Of a stretch of DNA of 64,000 nucleotides, positions 1 through 8,837 are shown piece by piece; positions within the stretch are counted from its first letter, which is position 1, and the number at the start of each line of letters is the position of its first letter. This DNA comes from Treponema sp. (GTDB lineage Bacteria; Spirochaetota; Spirochaetia; Treponematales; Treponemataceae): positions 1 to 64,000 of the forward strand of contig JAFUFU010000010.1 of the NCBI GenBank assembly GCA_017469785.1. Reading direction: 5' to 3'. The position numbers and the translations under genes were made by a program. The notes under the pieces were generated by a model that was not told the DNA's origin, ran no database searches, and was given only the letters and a program-made list of their open reading frames with translations.

Positions 1-3000
1 CGGCAGTTCTGTCTGTGCATTTAATGTCTATGGAAGTCTGGAATTCGTGAGATGATTTTTCAGCCTTTTCAAAAACAGGCAATAATTCCTTCTCGTCAAG
101 AGTGTTTTCAAAATGAAAGTCAAACCAGTCTTTCTTGCCGAGTACATGTTCTGGAGAAGACTCTTCGGACGGCTTTTCTGTCTTGGCAAGGATGCGGGAA
201 AGGTCAAGCAGGTTTGCGCGGGAAAATCCCTGCTTTTTCTTTAGGCAAAGCAAATCCGTCCTGCCGCACATCTCGTCAATGGAGCGCAGACCCAGCCTGG
301 CCATGTATTCGCGAAGCTCCTGGGCGATGAAGCGCATGAAATTCTCGACGTACTCGGGCTTTCCTGCAAAACGTGAGCGAAGTTTTTCATTCTGCGTTGC
401 GATTCCGAAGGGGCAGGTGTCGCTCTGGCAGGCCCTCATCATGCGGCAGCCCATGGTGACGAGCGGGGCAGTGGCAAATCCGAATTCTTCAGCCCCGAGA
501 AGACAGGCGATGGCGACATCCCGGCCGCTCATAAGTTTTCCGTCGGTCTCAATAATGACCTTGTGGCGCAGCCCGTTCTGAATCAAAGTCTGGTGGGCTT
601 CCGAAAGTCCCAGCTCCCATGGGAGACCCGCATTGTGGATTGATGAAATCGGGGCCGCTCCCGTGCCACCGTCGTGACCAGAAATCAAAATCACGTTGGC
701 GCCGGCTTTTGCCACTCCCGCCGCAATCGTTCCGACGCCGGCCTCACTGACAAGTTTCACGCTGATGCGGGCCTTCCTGTTCGCGTTCTTCAAATCGTAG
801 ATAAGTTCGGCCAAATCTTCTATAGAATATATGTCGTGGTGGGGCGGAGGAGAAATCAGGGAAACTCCGGGCGTCGCGTATCTGGTCCGGGCAATCCACG
901 GATAGACTTTTGTTCCAGGAAGGTGGCCGCCTTCGCCCGGTTTTGCCCCCTGAGCCATCTTAATCTGAATTTCTTTTGCCGAAAGGAGGTATTCTTCTGT
1001 GACTCCGAATCGTCCTGAGGCGACTTGCTTGATAGCCGAATTGAACTTTGTTCCCAGCCGCTCAGGATTTTCACCGCCCTCACCGGAATTCGATTTTCCT
1101 TGCAGGTGGTTCATTGCTTCTGCCATGCACTTGTGGGCTTCCTCTGAGATTGAGCCATAGCTCATGGCACCGGTCTTGAATCTTTGAACGATTTTCTCCA
1201 CGCTTTCGACTTCCTCGATGGGAATGCCTCCCTTTTCGTCAAAATTGAAATCAAGCATTGCCCTGAGAGTGTGGGGATGATCGTCCGCGTCGACAAGGGA
1301 AGTGTATTCTTTGAATCTCTTGTAGTCTCCGTTGCGGCTTGCTTCCTGAAGGGCGATTATGGTCTCGGGATTGTAGAGATGGTCTTCCGCATTGGGACCG
1401 CGGCGCATCTTATGGTATCCAACGGAATCCAGATGGGTGTTTTCTGTAAGCCCCTTGGGAGACCACGCCTGATTGTGGTGATAGATGATATCTTCTTCGA
1501 TTTCCTTGAGTCCGATTCCTCCGATTCTGGAAACTGTGTTGGTGAAATATTTGTCGGTGACTTCCTTTGAAATTCCAACGGCTTCAAAAATCTGTGCCGA
1601 CTGATATGACTGGACTGTGCTGATTCCCATCTTTGCGGCGATTTTTACGATTCCGTTGATTACGCCTTTGTTGAAATCTTCGATTGCCGTGTGATAGTCC
1701 TTGTCCAGAAGTTTCTGGTCAATCAGCTCGGAGATGGCTTCATGGGCGAGGTAAGGATTTACTGCCCGCGCACCGTAGCCCAGACACATGGCCGCCTGAT
1801 GAACGTTTCGTACTTCCGCGCTCTCGAGGATAATCGAGACCTTTGTGCGCTTTTTCGTGCGGATAAGATACTGCTCAACGGCCGAGACTGCCAGCAGGGA
1901 AGGTATGGCCGCATGAGTCTCGTCCACGCCCCGGTCGGAAAGCACGATGATGTTGTAGCCTTCGCTGTAAGCCTTGTCGATTTGCGCAAAAAGTGAATCC
2001 AGCGCCAGCTCAAGTGTTTTTGGTGCTGTGTCCATGTCTGGCAGAGTTCCCTTCATCTCCGTGTTTTCGACTTCCAGTTTACCGTTTTCGATTTTAAGGA
2101 GCAGGGAAAGTGTTTTTGTTTTAAGGCCGCTCTGATTCAGGGATTTGATTTTCATCATGTCAACGCCGGTGAGGATTGGATTGTGGATTTCAAGCACCCG
2201 GCAGTTTTTGCCCTTGCAATGCAGGATATCGCCGTCTGACCCGACATAAACCGTGGTGTCAGTGACGATTTTTTCGCGGAGTGAATCAATAGGCGGATTC
2301 GTGACCTGTGCAAAGAGCTGCTTGAAATATTCAAAGAGGCTGGGATGCCTTTTGCTCATTGCAGCAAGGGGAATGTCCACGCCCATGGAGCCAATGGGTT
2401 CAACTCCTGTGCGGGCCATTGGAAGAATCATTTCGTTCACGTCCTCGTAATTGTAGCCGAAAGCCCGGTAAAGCCTGTTCCTCTCCTCCTGACTTGAGAC
2501 TGGGATTTTTTTGTTGGGGATTTTGACAGAAGAGAGCTGGACGAGATTCTGGCTCAGCCATTCGCCGTAAGGATGCTCGCCCGCATATTTGGACTTGATT
2601 TCTTCGTCCGAGATTAGCTTTTTTGCCTTTGTATCTACGAGAAGCATTTTTCCCGGCATGAGGCGGCTCTTCCTGATGATTTTTTCCTCCGGAATCTCAA
2701 GGACTCCCACCTCACTTGCCAAAATAAGCATATTGTCGCTGGTGATGTAGTATCGGCTCGGTCTCAGTCCGTTTCTGTCCAGCGTCGCGCCAAGAAGGTC
2801 TCCGTCGCTGAATAGAATCGCCGCCGGCCCGTCCCAGGGCTCCATCATCGTGGCCCAGTAGTGGTAAAAATCCTTCGTTTCTTCGCTGATAGTGTCATCG
2901 TGTTTCCATGCCTGTGGAATCAAGATCATGACGGCCAGCGGCAGGGAAAGACCATTCATCACATAGTATTGGAGCGTGTTGTCCAGCATGGCAGAATCGC

Positions 3001-3796
3001 TTCCAGAGGTGTCAACTTCGCCTTCCCGGGCAATCATGCGGTCAACGTTTCCACGGATCGTGTTGATTTCGCCGTTGTGGGCGATGAATCTGTTGGGATG
3101 GGCACGCTGCCAGCTTGGATTCGTGTTTGTGCTGAATCGGGAGTGAACGATTCCCAGAGATGAATCATAATCCTCTGATTGTAAGTCGCTGTAGAAAGTG
3201 CGGAGCTGCTGGACGAGGAACATGCCTTTGTAGACTATTGTGCGGCTGCTCAAAGAGCAAATGTATGTGGAAAGTGAAAATTGTGCAAAGGAAAGTTGCA
3301 GCTTGTAGAGCAGCTTGTCGAATTCCAGTCCTTTCTCGCAATTGGCGGGCCGGGCGATGAAGCCTTGCCAGATCCCAGGCATACAGTCCCGGGCTTTTTT
3401 ACCAAGAATGCTTTCGTTTACGGGCACTTTTCTCCAGCCCAAGAATTCCAGGCTCTCTTTCGCGCAGGCTTTCTCAAAACGTTTCTTTTCGGATTCTGCA
3501 TCCTCTTCATTTTTGGGGAAAAAGAACATTCCGATGCCGTAGTCTCGCTCTTCCTTTCCGTCCACAATGTCCGCGGCTTCCTTTTTGAAGAATTTGTGGG
3601 AAATCTGGAGAAGGATGCCGACTCCGTCGCCCGTCTCGCCGGAAGCGTCCTTGCCAGCCCTGTGCTCCAGTTTTTCAACGATGGAAAGCGCATTGTCTAC
3701 GATTTCGTGGGATTTTTTTCCATCGATGCTCACAACAGCACCGATTCCGCAGTTGTCGTGCTCGAAGGAAGGTTCATACAAAGTCTGAGCGTTCAT
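1..3796 (-). CDS. gltB: Glutamate synthase, large subunit (3' end outside window)
   Basis: Makes glutamate from glutamine and 2-oxoglutarate; works with glutamine synthetase in ammonium assimilation. The minus-strand frame is open from the ATG at 3796 to the window edge (1265 codons of a protein normally near 1500). Cys16 in HDNCGIG is the class II amidotransferase nucleophile exposed after propeptide removal. The central and FMN-binding synthase domains follow, with the motifs GEGGHLPGTK and ISGHDGGTGA, and near residue 1115 the cysteine cluster CRMMRACQSDTC of the 3Fe-4S site. The start is fixed by an AGGAGAACAG ribosome-binding site. Its leader carries tandem terminators (see separate entries) and its own promoter downstream of amt. 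The small subunit is not in the window. Confidence 0.96.
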   Translation of the reverse strand, partial: MNAQTLYEPSFEHDNCGIGAVVSIDGKKSHEIVDNALSIVEKLEHRAGKDASGETGDGVGILLQISHKFFKKEAADIVDGKEERDYGIGMFFFPKNEEDAESEKKRFEKACAKESLEFLGWRKVPVNESILGKKARDCMPGIWQGFIARPANCEKGLEFDKLLYKLQLSFAQFSLSTYICSLSSRTIVYKGMFLVQQLRTFYSDLQSEDYDSSLGIVHSRFSTNTNPSWQRAHPNRFIAHNGEINTIRGNVDRMIAREGEVDTSGSDSAMLDNTLQYYVMNGLSLPLAVMILIPQAWKHDDTISEETKDFYHYWATMMEPWDGPAAILFSDGDLLGATLDRNGLRPSRYYITSDNMLILASEVGVLEIPEEKIIRKSRLMPGKMLLVDTKAKKLISDEEIKSKYAGEHPYGEWLSQNLVQLSSVKIPNKKIPVSSQEERNRLYRAFGYNYEDVNEMILPMARTGVEPIGSMGVDIPLAAMSKRHPSLFEYFKQLFAQVTNPPIDSLREKIVTDTTVYVGSDGDILHCKGKNCRVLEIHNPILTGVDMMKIKSLNQSGLKTKTLSLLLKIENGKLEVENTEMKGTLPDMDTAPKTLELALDSLFAQIDKAYSEGYNIIVLSDRGVDETHAAIPSLLAVSAVEQYLIRTKKRTKVSIILESAEVRNVHQAAMCLGYGARAVNPYLAHEAISELIDQKLLDKDYHTAIEDFNKGVINGIVKIAAKMGISTVQSYQSAQIFEAVGISKEVTDKYFTNTVSRIGGIGLKEIEEDIIYHHNQAWSPKGLTENTHLDSVGYHKMRRGPNAEDHLYNPETIIALQEASRNGDYKRFKEYTSLVDADDHPHTLRAMLDFNFDEKGGIPIEEVESVEKIVQRFKTGAMSYGSISEEAHKCMAEAMNHLQGKSNSGEGGENPERLGTKFNSAIKQVASGRFGVTEEYLLSAKEIQIKMAQGAKPGEGGHLPGTKVYPWIARTRYATPGVSLISPPPHHDIYSIEDLAELIYDLKNANRKARISVKLVSEAGVGTIAAGVAKAGANVILISGHDGGTGAAPISSIHNAGLPWELGLSEAHQTLIQNGLRHKVIIETDGKLMSGRDVAIACLLGAEEFGFATAPLVTMGCRMMRACQSDTCPFGIATQNEKLRSRFAGKPEYVENFMRFIAQELREYMARLGLRSIDEMCGRTDLLCLKKKQGFSRANLLDLSRILAKTEKPSEESSPEHVLGKKDWFDFHFENTLDEKELLPVFEKAEKSSHEFQTSIDIKCTDRTA

Positions 3797-3810
3797 TCTG
3801 TTCTCCTGTC

Positions 3811-3860
3811 AAAAAAAAAGCCGCGGAGACAGAAAATCTGAAACCGCGACCTCTTTGTCG
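3811..3860 (-). terminator. gltB leader attenuator 2 with hexaloop hairpin
   Basis: CGAC-AAAGAG-GTCG (3860-3847) forms a 4-bp stem with a six-base loop, A1 and G4. Its 3' arm overlaps the terminator stem GTCGCGG/CCGCGGC (3850-3820), which is followed by nine T directly before the ribosome-binding site. Confidence 0.75.
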
Positions 3861-3875
3861 TTTTTGTGGGGGCAA

Positions 3876-3930
3876 TAAAAAAACGCCGCAGATAAACCTT
3901 TTGAAAAAGATTTACTGCGGCGTCATTGCC
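3876..3930 (-). terminator. gltB leader attenuator 1 with hexaloop hairpin
   Basis: The minus strand reads GGC-AATGAC-GCC (3930-3919), a 3-bp stem with a six-base loop having A1 and G4. Its 3' arm is shared with a long intrinsic terminator (3923-3876): a GC-rich stem, ACGCCGC against GCGGCGT, ending in seven T. The two structures are mutually exclusive, as in ANTAR-type antitermination. Confidence 0.75.
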
Positions 3931-3942
3931 TTATTGAACTAA

Positions 3943-3971
3943 AGTTTACCGAAATGAAAATCTACTGTCAA
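3943..3971 (-). promoter_or_regulatory. Sigma-70 promoter of gltB
   Basis: On the minus strand TTGACA (3971-3966) and TAAACT (3948-3943) are separated by exactly 17 bp. Transcription would begin about 7 nt further on, just before the first attenuator hairpin, leaving a leader of about 140 nt. Confidence 0.85.
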
Positions 3972-4013
3972 TAAAAATTGCAAAGTATTTTACTCTTTTT
4001 TCATTCATGGGCC

Positions 4014-5744
4014 TTAATCCTGCAGAGCATCATACCCTTCCTCTCCGGTGCGGACTTTGATTACATTCTCCACATCGTAGACGAAGATTTTGCCGTCGCC
4101 GATGTGACCGGTGTAGAGCACTTCTTTTGCGGCCGCTACTACCAGATCGACAGGGACTTCGCTCACGACGATTTCAACCTTGATTTTCGGCAAAAGGGTC
4201 ATGTCGATTTGGGCACCCCGGTAGAATTCGCCGGCTCCGTGCTGGACTCCGCAGCCCAAAACATTGGTTACGGTCATGCCGGTCACGCCGATGTCGTTCA
4301 TGGCCGCCTTGATTTCGTCGAACTTTGTCTGGCGGGTCACGATGACGACTTTGTGGAACTTGGCATCCGGCTTACTTGACGGCACCTTGACCACTGGAAC
4401 AGCCGCTTCTTCCGGGATTTTAACTCCGTCCCTCTTTGCCGCCGCAACTTCCGCGCTGGAATAGTTCTGGGCGATGTCGAATCCTGCGTAGCTTGAGTCC
4501 AGACCGTGCTCGATCTTGTCCAAGCCGATGATTTCTTCTTCTGTAGAAACGCGTAAGCCGTGAAGCTTTTTAATCACAGTGAAGACAATCAAAATCGTCA
4601 CCACAGTCCAGGCGATAATCACGAACATGCCGCCCAACTGTTTAATGAGCTGACCAAATCCGCCGCCGTAGAAAAGACCTTCTGCAATTCCAGCCGTCTC
4701 AAAACCGGGGGCAGATTTTGTGGCGAAAAGTCCCACGGCAATTGTTCCCCAGATTCCGTTCATCATGTGGACTGCCACCGCGCCTACCGGGTCATCAATG
4801 TGGAGCTTGTAGTCCAAGAGCCAGATTCCGAATACGACGAGTAAGCCCGCCACCGCGCCAATGATTGCCGCTCCCGCACAGTCTGTCACATCACAGGGAG
4901 CCGTGATTGCCACCAGACCCGCAAGGGAAGCGTTGAGACACATGGAAACATCAGGTTTTCCGTACTTAATCCATGTGAAAATCATGGTGACGACAGTCGC
5001 CACAGCCGGAGCAACCGTTGTCGTAAGGAAAACGCTTCCCAAAGTCGGAACATCAGTTGCCGCCGCACCGTTGAAGCCGTACCAGCCCAGCCAGAGGATG
5101 AAAACGCCCAGCGCGCCGATAGTCAGGTTGTGGCCTGGGAAAGCCTTGACCTTTACGACCTTGCCGCCAGCATCCCTGGTGAATTTTCCGATTCTAGGGC
5201 CGACCATAGCCGCACCAATCAGGGCGCAGATTCCGCCTACCATGTGGATACAAGCCGAGCCTGCGTAGTCGTGGAAGCCCCACTGTGCCAGAAATCCGCC
5301 ACCCCAAGTCCAGTGAGCCTCAATCGGATAGATGATTCCCGAAATGATTGCCGAATAAATGCAGTAAGAGCTGAATTTCGTTCGCTCAGCCATGGCGCCG
5401 GAAACGATTGTTGCCGTCGTGGCGCAGAAGACCAGGTTGAAGACAAAGTTCGAGAAATCAAAGTGGGCATAATCCGTGAAGACCGAAAATCCCGGCTTTC
5501 CGAAGACGCTCCAGATTCCCCTGCTCACTTCGCCCGTTGCCGGGTCTGTGAAAGAGAGCATGAAAGACGCTCCGATCAAAAACCACATGACTGTGCCGAT
5601 GCAGAAGTCCATCAGGTTTTTCATTATGATGTTGCCCGCGTTTTTCGCCCGGGTAAATCCCGTTTCCACCATGGCGAATCCGGCCTGCATCCAGAAGACG
5701 AAAGCCGCGCCGATTAAAAACCAAACGCTCCATAAATCTTGCAT
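4014..5744 (-). CDS. amt: Ammonium transporter fused to a C-terminal PII signalling domain
   Basis: 576 aa. Residues 1 to about 415 form a complete Amt/Rh ammonium channel with hydrophobic helices and Amt motifs such as FNLVFC and HMVGGICALIGA. After a linker of about 45 residues, residues 460-570 are a full GlnK/PII domain, with the T-loop segment EFYRGAQ, LLPKIKVEIVV and the nucleotide-binding TGHIGDGKIFVYDV. PII normally plugs Amt as a separate protein, so here gate and channel are one chain. The start follows an AGGAGG site. The gene is monocistronic, with its own promoter and a three-terminator leader, and lies upstream of gltB on the same strand. Confidence 0.95.
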   Translation of the reverse strand: MQDLWSVWFLIGAAFVFWMQAGFAMVETGFTRAKNAGNIIMKNLMDFCIGTVMWFLIGASFMLSFTDPATGEVSRGIWSVFGKPGFSVFTDYAHFDFSNFVFNLVFCATTATIVSGAMAERTKFSSYCIYSAIISGIIYPIEAHWTWGGGFLAQWGFHDYAGSACIHMVGGICALIGAAMVGPRIGKFTRDAGGKVVKVKAFPGHNLTIGALGVFILWLGWYGFNGAAATDVPTLGSVFLTTTVAPAVATVVTMIFTWIKYGKPDVSMCLNASLAGLVAITAPCDVTDCAGAAIIGAVAGLLVVFGIWLLDYKLHIDDPVGAVAVHMMNGIWGTIAVGLFATKSAPGFETAGIAEGLFYGGGFGQLIKQLGGMFVIIAWTVVTILIVFTVIKKLHGLRVSTEEEIIGLDKIEHGLDSSYAGFDIAQNYSSAEVAAAKRDGVKIPEEAAVPVVKVPSSKPDAKFHKVVIVTRQTKFDEIKAAMNDIGVTGMTVTNVLGCGVQHGAGEFYRGAQIDMTLLPKIKVEIVVSEVPVDLVVAAAKEVLYTGHIGDGKIFVYDVENVIKVRTGEEGYDALQD

Positions 5745-5760
5745 AAATACCTCCTAAAGT

Positions 5761-5835
5761 TGTCACACGGATTCGATTTTGCTAACGCAAAATCCTTTAA
5801 AGAAAAATCGTTAGATTTTTCCAATCCGTGTGACA
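5761..5835 (-). promoter_or_regulatory. Three-way-junction structure before the amt ribosome-binding site
   Basis: A perfect 13-bp outer stem (5761-5773 with 5823-5835) closes two inner hairpins, each 8 bp with a 4-nt loop: 5775-5794 (loop TAAC) and 5802-5821 (loop GTTA). It lies between the last terminator and the AGGAGG site. No T run follows, so it is not a terminator; it may stabilise or mask the mRNA, or be a dispersed repeat. Confidence 0.7.
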
Positions 5836-5836
5836 T

Positions 5837-5887
5837 AAAAAAAGGCGATGAAATCAGACACTGCGCACATGCCCGACGTCATCGCCG
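5837..5887 (-). terminator. amt leader attenuator 3, variant loop
   Basis: The terminator arms GGCGATGA (5886-5879) and TCATCGCC (5851-5844) pair perfectly and run into seven T. A hexaloop CGGC-GATGAC-GTCG (5887-5874) can also form; its loop keeps G4 but has G instead of A at position 1, so it may not be recognised by the same factor. Confidence 0.65.
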
Positions 5888-5890
5888 AAT

Positions 5891-5938
5891 AAAAAAAAGG
5901 CCGCAACTCCTGAAAAAAGAAATCGCGGCCTCTTTGCC
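5891..5938 (-). terminator. amt leader attenuator 2 with hexaloop hairpin
   Basis: GGC-AAAGAG-GCC (5938-5927) has the same A1/G4 six-base loop. It overlaps a terminator with arms GGCCGC and GCGGCC and eight T (5930-5891). Confidence 0.77.
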
Positions 5939-5980
5939 AAAAAAAAAGGTCACAGAGAATACCCTGTGACCTCGTTGTCA
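5939..5980 (-). terminator. amt leader attenuator 1 with hexaloop hairpin
   Basis: TGAC-AACGAG-GTCA (5980-5967) is a perfect 4-bp stem with a six-base loop (A1, G4). It overlaps the terminator GGTCACAG/CTCTGTGACC (5971-5949), which runs into a poly-T tract. Confidence 0.78.
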
Positions 5981-5992
5981 GTTGATAGAACT

Positions 5993-6021
5993 TTTATACA
6001 CCAAATAAAAAAAATTGTCAA
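5993..6021 (-). promoter_or_regulatory. Sigma-70 promoter of amt
   Basis: The minus strand shows TTGACA (6021-6016), a 17-bp T-rich spacer and TATAAA (5998-5993), close to consensus. Transcripts would start near 5986, immediately ahead of the first hexaloop hairpin. Confidence 0.88.
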
Positions 6022-6063
6022 CAATGAGCGGATTTTTTCATTCCTTTCTGCTACACTTGTTCC

Positions 6064-7788
6064 ATGGATTTTTCAAAGCATCCCTTAAAGATTTTCTTTT
6101 CTTATTACAGACCGCACCTGCGCCTTTTCATTGCCGACATGATGTGTGCGTTTTTCATTGCCGCGATTGATGTTGCTTTCCCCATGTTCTCCCGCTTTGC
6201 TCTTTATACCCTCATTCCTGACCACAGGATGCGCACTTTTCTGATTTTGACAGGACTTCTTCTCCTTGGTTTTGCCTTCCGCTGGCTCTGCAACTGGTTC
6301 GTGAACTATTGGGGACACGTCTTCGGAAACAGAATCGAGCAGGATATGCGCCGTGATGTATTCGAGCATCTGGAGAATCTTCCTTTCAGCTTTTATGACA
6401 CACATCGCACCGGTAAAATTATGTCACGGGCCACCACCGATCTTTTTGAGATTACGGAACTGGCTCATCATGGCCCTGAGGATTTTTCAATCGCCGTCCT
6501 TACGATTTTGGGTTCCTTCTTTTTTCTTCTGACAATCCGCTGGGAACTTGCCCTCATCGTCATAATCGCGCTTCCCATTATGATTTTCATAGTTATTGCT
6601 TCTCGAAGGAGCCTTTCCCTCAGTTCAATTTCCGTAAAGGAGACCACGGCCGAGATAAATGCCGGCCTTGAGTCCAGCATTTCTGGGATCCGTGTCACGA
6701 AGGAATTTTGCAACGAGGAATTTGAAAAGGAGCGCTTTGCCCGGCACAACAGGGATTACAGCAGGGCGAAACAGATTCGATTCAAATTCATGGCTTACTT
6801 TCATTCAAACATCGAGCCTTGCAACAATCTTCTTTCCCTCATCGTTCTGGCTGCAGGCGGCTATTTCATTATGGAGGGAAAAATGACGCTTCCTGATTTA
6901 ATTGCCGCCAATCTCTTCATCGCCACATTTACCGCTCCCATAAGAAAACTGACAAATTTCGTAGAGCAGTTTGCTACTGGAATGGCAGGATTCCAGCGTT
7001 TCCTTGAAATCATGCGTACGGAAGAAGAAAAGCCTGACAGGACTGGCGCAGTGGAAATCCTTTCGGCCCGGGGAAATATATCCTTTAAAAATGTGGATTT
7101 TTCTTATACCAAAGATTTTCCTGTTCTCAGAGGCTTGACTTTTGACATTCATGCAGGGGAAAAATTTGCCTTTGTGGGAGCCAGCGGAGGCGGAAAATCC
7201 ACCATCTGCAATCTCATTCCCAGATTCTACGAGATTTCCGGAGGAGAAATCTTCCTTGACGGAATCGACATTCAGGACATCAAAAAAACTTCTCTCAGGG
7301 CGCAGATCGGCATCGTTCAGCAGGATGTCTTCCTGTTCGCAGGCTCAATCCGCGAGAACATAGCGTACGGAAAGCCTGATGCCACCGACAGGGAAATTGA
7401 GGAAGCCGCCCGCCGGGCTGAAATCCACGATGACATAATGAAAATGCCTAAGGGCTACGATTCTGTTGTGGGGGAGAGGGGCATAAAACTTTCCGGCGGA
7501 CAGAAGCAGCGGGTCTCAATCGCCAGATGTTTCCTGAAAAATCCCCCGATTCTGATTCTTGATGAGGCGACTTCCGCCCTGGACACAGCCACAGAACTAA
7601 AAATCCAGCACGCTTTCGATGAGCTTTCAAAGGGACGAACTACCCTTGTAATCGCCCACCGCCTTTCCACAATCAAGAACGCCGACAAAATTGCCGTGGT
7701 AAACGACAGGGGCATCGCGGAAATCGGCACTCACGACGAGCTGATGGCAAAACGGGGAGAATATTACAGGCTCAGGACGGCAGATTGA
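6064..7788 (+). CDS. ABC transporter, fused membrane and ATPase domains (MsbA/LmrA type)
   Basis: 574 aa half-transporter, acting as a homodimer or heterodimer in the inner membrane. Residues 15-310 hold the six-helix exporter domain. The ATPase domain follows: Walker A GASGGGKST near 372, Q-loop IVQQD, signature LSGGQKQRVS near 477, Walker B ILILDEATS near 498 and the switch histidine in VIAHRLST. All ATPase motifs are intact. The substrate cannot be deduced; lipid or drug export is typical. The ATG sits 6 nt after TACACT (6052-6057), preceded by TGC, and there is no ribosome-binding site, so the mRNA is probably leaderless. It is divergent from amt. Confidence 0.95.
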   Translation: MDFSKHPLKIFFSYYRPHLRLFIADMMCAFFIAAIDVAFPMFSRFALYTLIPDHRMRTFLILTGLLLLGFAFRWLCNWFVNYWGHVFGNRIEQDMRRDVFEHLENLPFSFYDTHRTGKIMSRATTDLFEITELAHHGPEDFSIAVLTILGSFFFLLTIRWELALIVIIALPIMIFIVIASRRSLSLSSISVKETTAEINAGLESSISGIRVTKEFCNEEFEKERFARHNRDYSRAKQIRFKFMAYFHSNIEPCNNLLSLIVLAAGGYFIMEGKMTLPDLIAANLFIATFTAPIRKLTNFVEQFATGMAGFQRFLEIMRTEEEKPDRTGAVEILSARGNISFKNVDFSYTKDFPVLRGLTFDIHAGEKFAFVGASGGGKSTICNLIPRFYEISGGEIFLDGIDIQDIKKTSLRAQIGIVQQDVFLFAGSIRENIAYGKPDATDREIEEAARRAEIHDDIMKMPKGYDSVVGERGIKLSGGQKQRVSIARCFLKNPPILILDEATSALDTATELKIQHAFDELSKGRTTLVIAHRLSTIKNADKIAVVNDRGIAEIGTHDELMAKRGEYYRLRTAD

Positions 7789-7841
7789 AAGTAACTGGAT
7801 TTTCCGTGGTCTTTTCTTTCCAAAAATGATATATTCATTTT

Positions 7842-8747
7842 ATGCCGTCCCATTCATCACAGGCCCGTTATCATCTTCCCGGACTTTTCGAATTTTATGA
7901 TCTCTATAAAGTCTTTCTTAGCCTCTGGCGCGAAAAGCGGGACTGGTTTTACCCCTGGTGCGAAATCGCCTCGATTTACGGCGCTCCTTCTGACTGCCTC
8001 TGGGGCGGGGGCAGGACTGGTTCCGGGGATGCCGATGCCGAGATGGTGCTTGCGCTTTTATCGGAATTCGGAATCTCAGGCCGGCTCACATTCAGCAATT
8101 CACTCTTAAAAAGCGAGCATCTTTCTGACAAAAAATGCAACGATTTGTGCAGGAAATTTTCCAGAAGAGGAAAAGCGCGGAACGGTGTCATCGTCCATTC
8201 GGATTTGCTCTGCGACTATATCCAAAAAAATTATCAGGACTTGTATCTTGTTTCCTCTACCACAAAAGTTCTCACGGATTTTTCTGACTTTGAGAAGGAA
8301 CTGAAGCGCCCGGAATTCGATTTCGTGGTTCCTGATTTCCGCCTGAACAAGAATCTTGGAAGACTTGCCGGCCTTTCATGGGAGCAAAAAGACAAGGTTG
8401 AATTCCTTTGCAACGAGTGCTGTGACTTTTCCTGCAAAAGCCGGAAGAAATGTTACGAAAGCGTCAGCCTGAAAAATCTCGGTGAAGAGGCGAATCACAA
8501 ATGTACTTCAGCCGATGCCGCCGGTGGCTACCGGTTTTCCCGAGCGATGAAAAATCCGGCCTTTATCGGCCTCCATGATATACTGGAATGTTATCTTCCC
8601 ATGGGCTTTTCCAATTTTAAAATCGAGGGCAGGGGGCTTGGAAGCGCAGTTGTGCTTGAGTTTCTTCTATATTATTTGACAAAAAACGAGCATCAGCTTG
8701 AAGTCCGTGAGGCAATCTATCTGGACTCTATGCTGGATTTGTTTTAG
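7842..8747 (+). CDS. Cysteine-containing protein, distantly peptidase-U32-like
   Basis: 301 aa, not firmly recognised. Near the N-terminus are YHLPGLFEFYDLY and YGAPSDCLWGGGR. Residues about 187-203 carry CNECCDFSCKSRKKC, a plausible metal or Fe-S ligand set, and near 262 is FSNFKIEGRG, which recalls the FKIEGR motif of U32 peptidases and hydroxylation factors. A TIM-barrel U32-like fold with a metal cluster is a reasonable guess, not a demonstrated function. The ATG lies 6 nt after TATATT (7830-7835, with TGA before it) and lacks a ribosome-binding site, so it looks leaderless. Confidence 0.82.
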   Translation: MPSHSSQARYHLPGLFEFYDLYKVFLSLWREKRDWFYPWCEIASIYGAPSDCLWGGGRTGSGDADAEMVLALLSEFGISGRLTFSNSLLKSEHLSDKKCNDLCRKFSRRGKARNGVIVHSDLLCDYIQKNYQDLYLVSSTTKVLTDFSDFEKELKRPEFDFVVPDFRLNKNLGRLAGLSWEQKDKVEFLCNECCDFSCKSRKKCYESVSLKNLGEEANHKCTSADAAGGYRFSRAMKNPAFIGLHDILECYLPMGFSNFKIEGRGLGSAVVLEFLLYYLTKNEHQLEVREAIYLDSMLDLF

Positions 8748-8837
8748 TGATGCGTTTTTGACTCTGTTCCGCGTAGCTTCAAGGTGACTCAAAACGTCCT
8801 TATGGCATTCGGCCAAATTATTTGTTATAATCTAATC

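Noticed and set aside
135..3841. Several plus-strand open frames across the first 3.8 kb
   Set aside because: They are antisense to gltB, which has full domain support; none has recognisable protein features.
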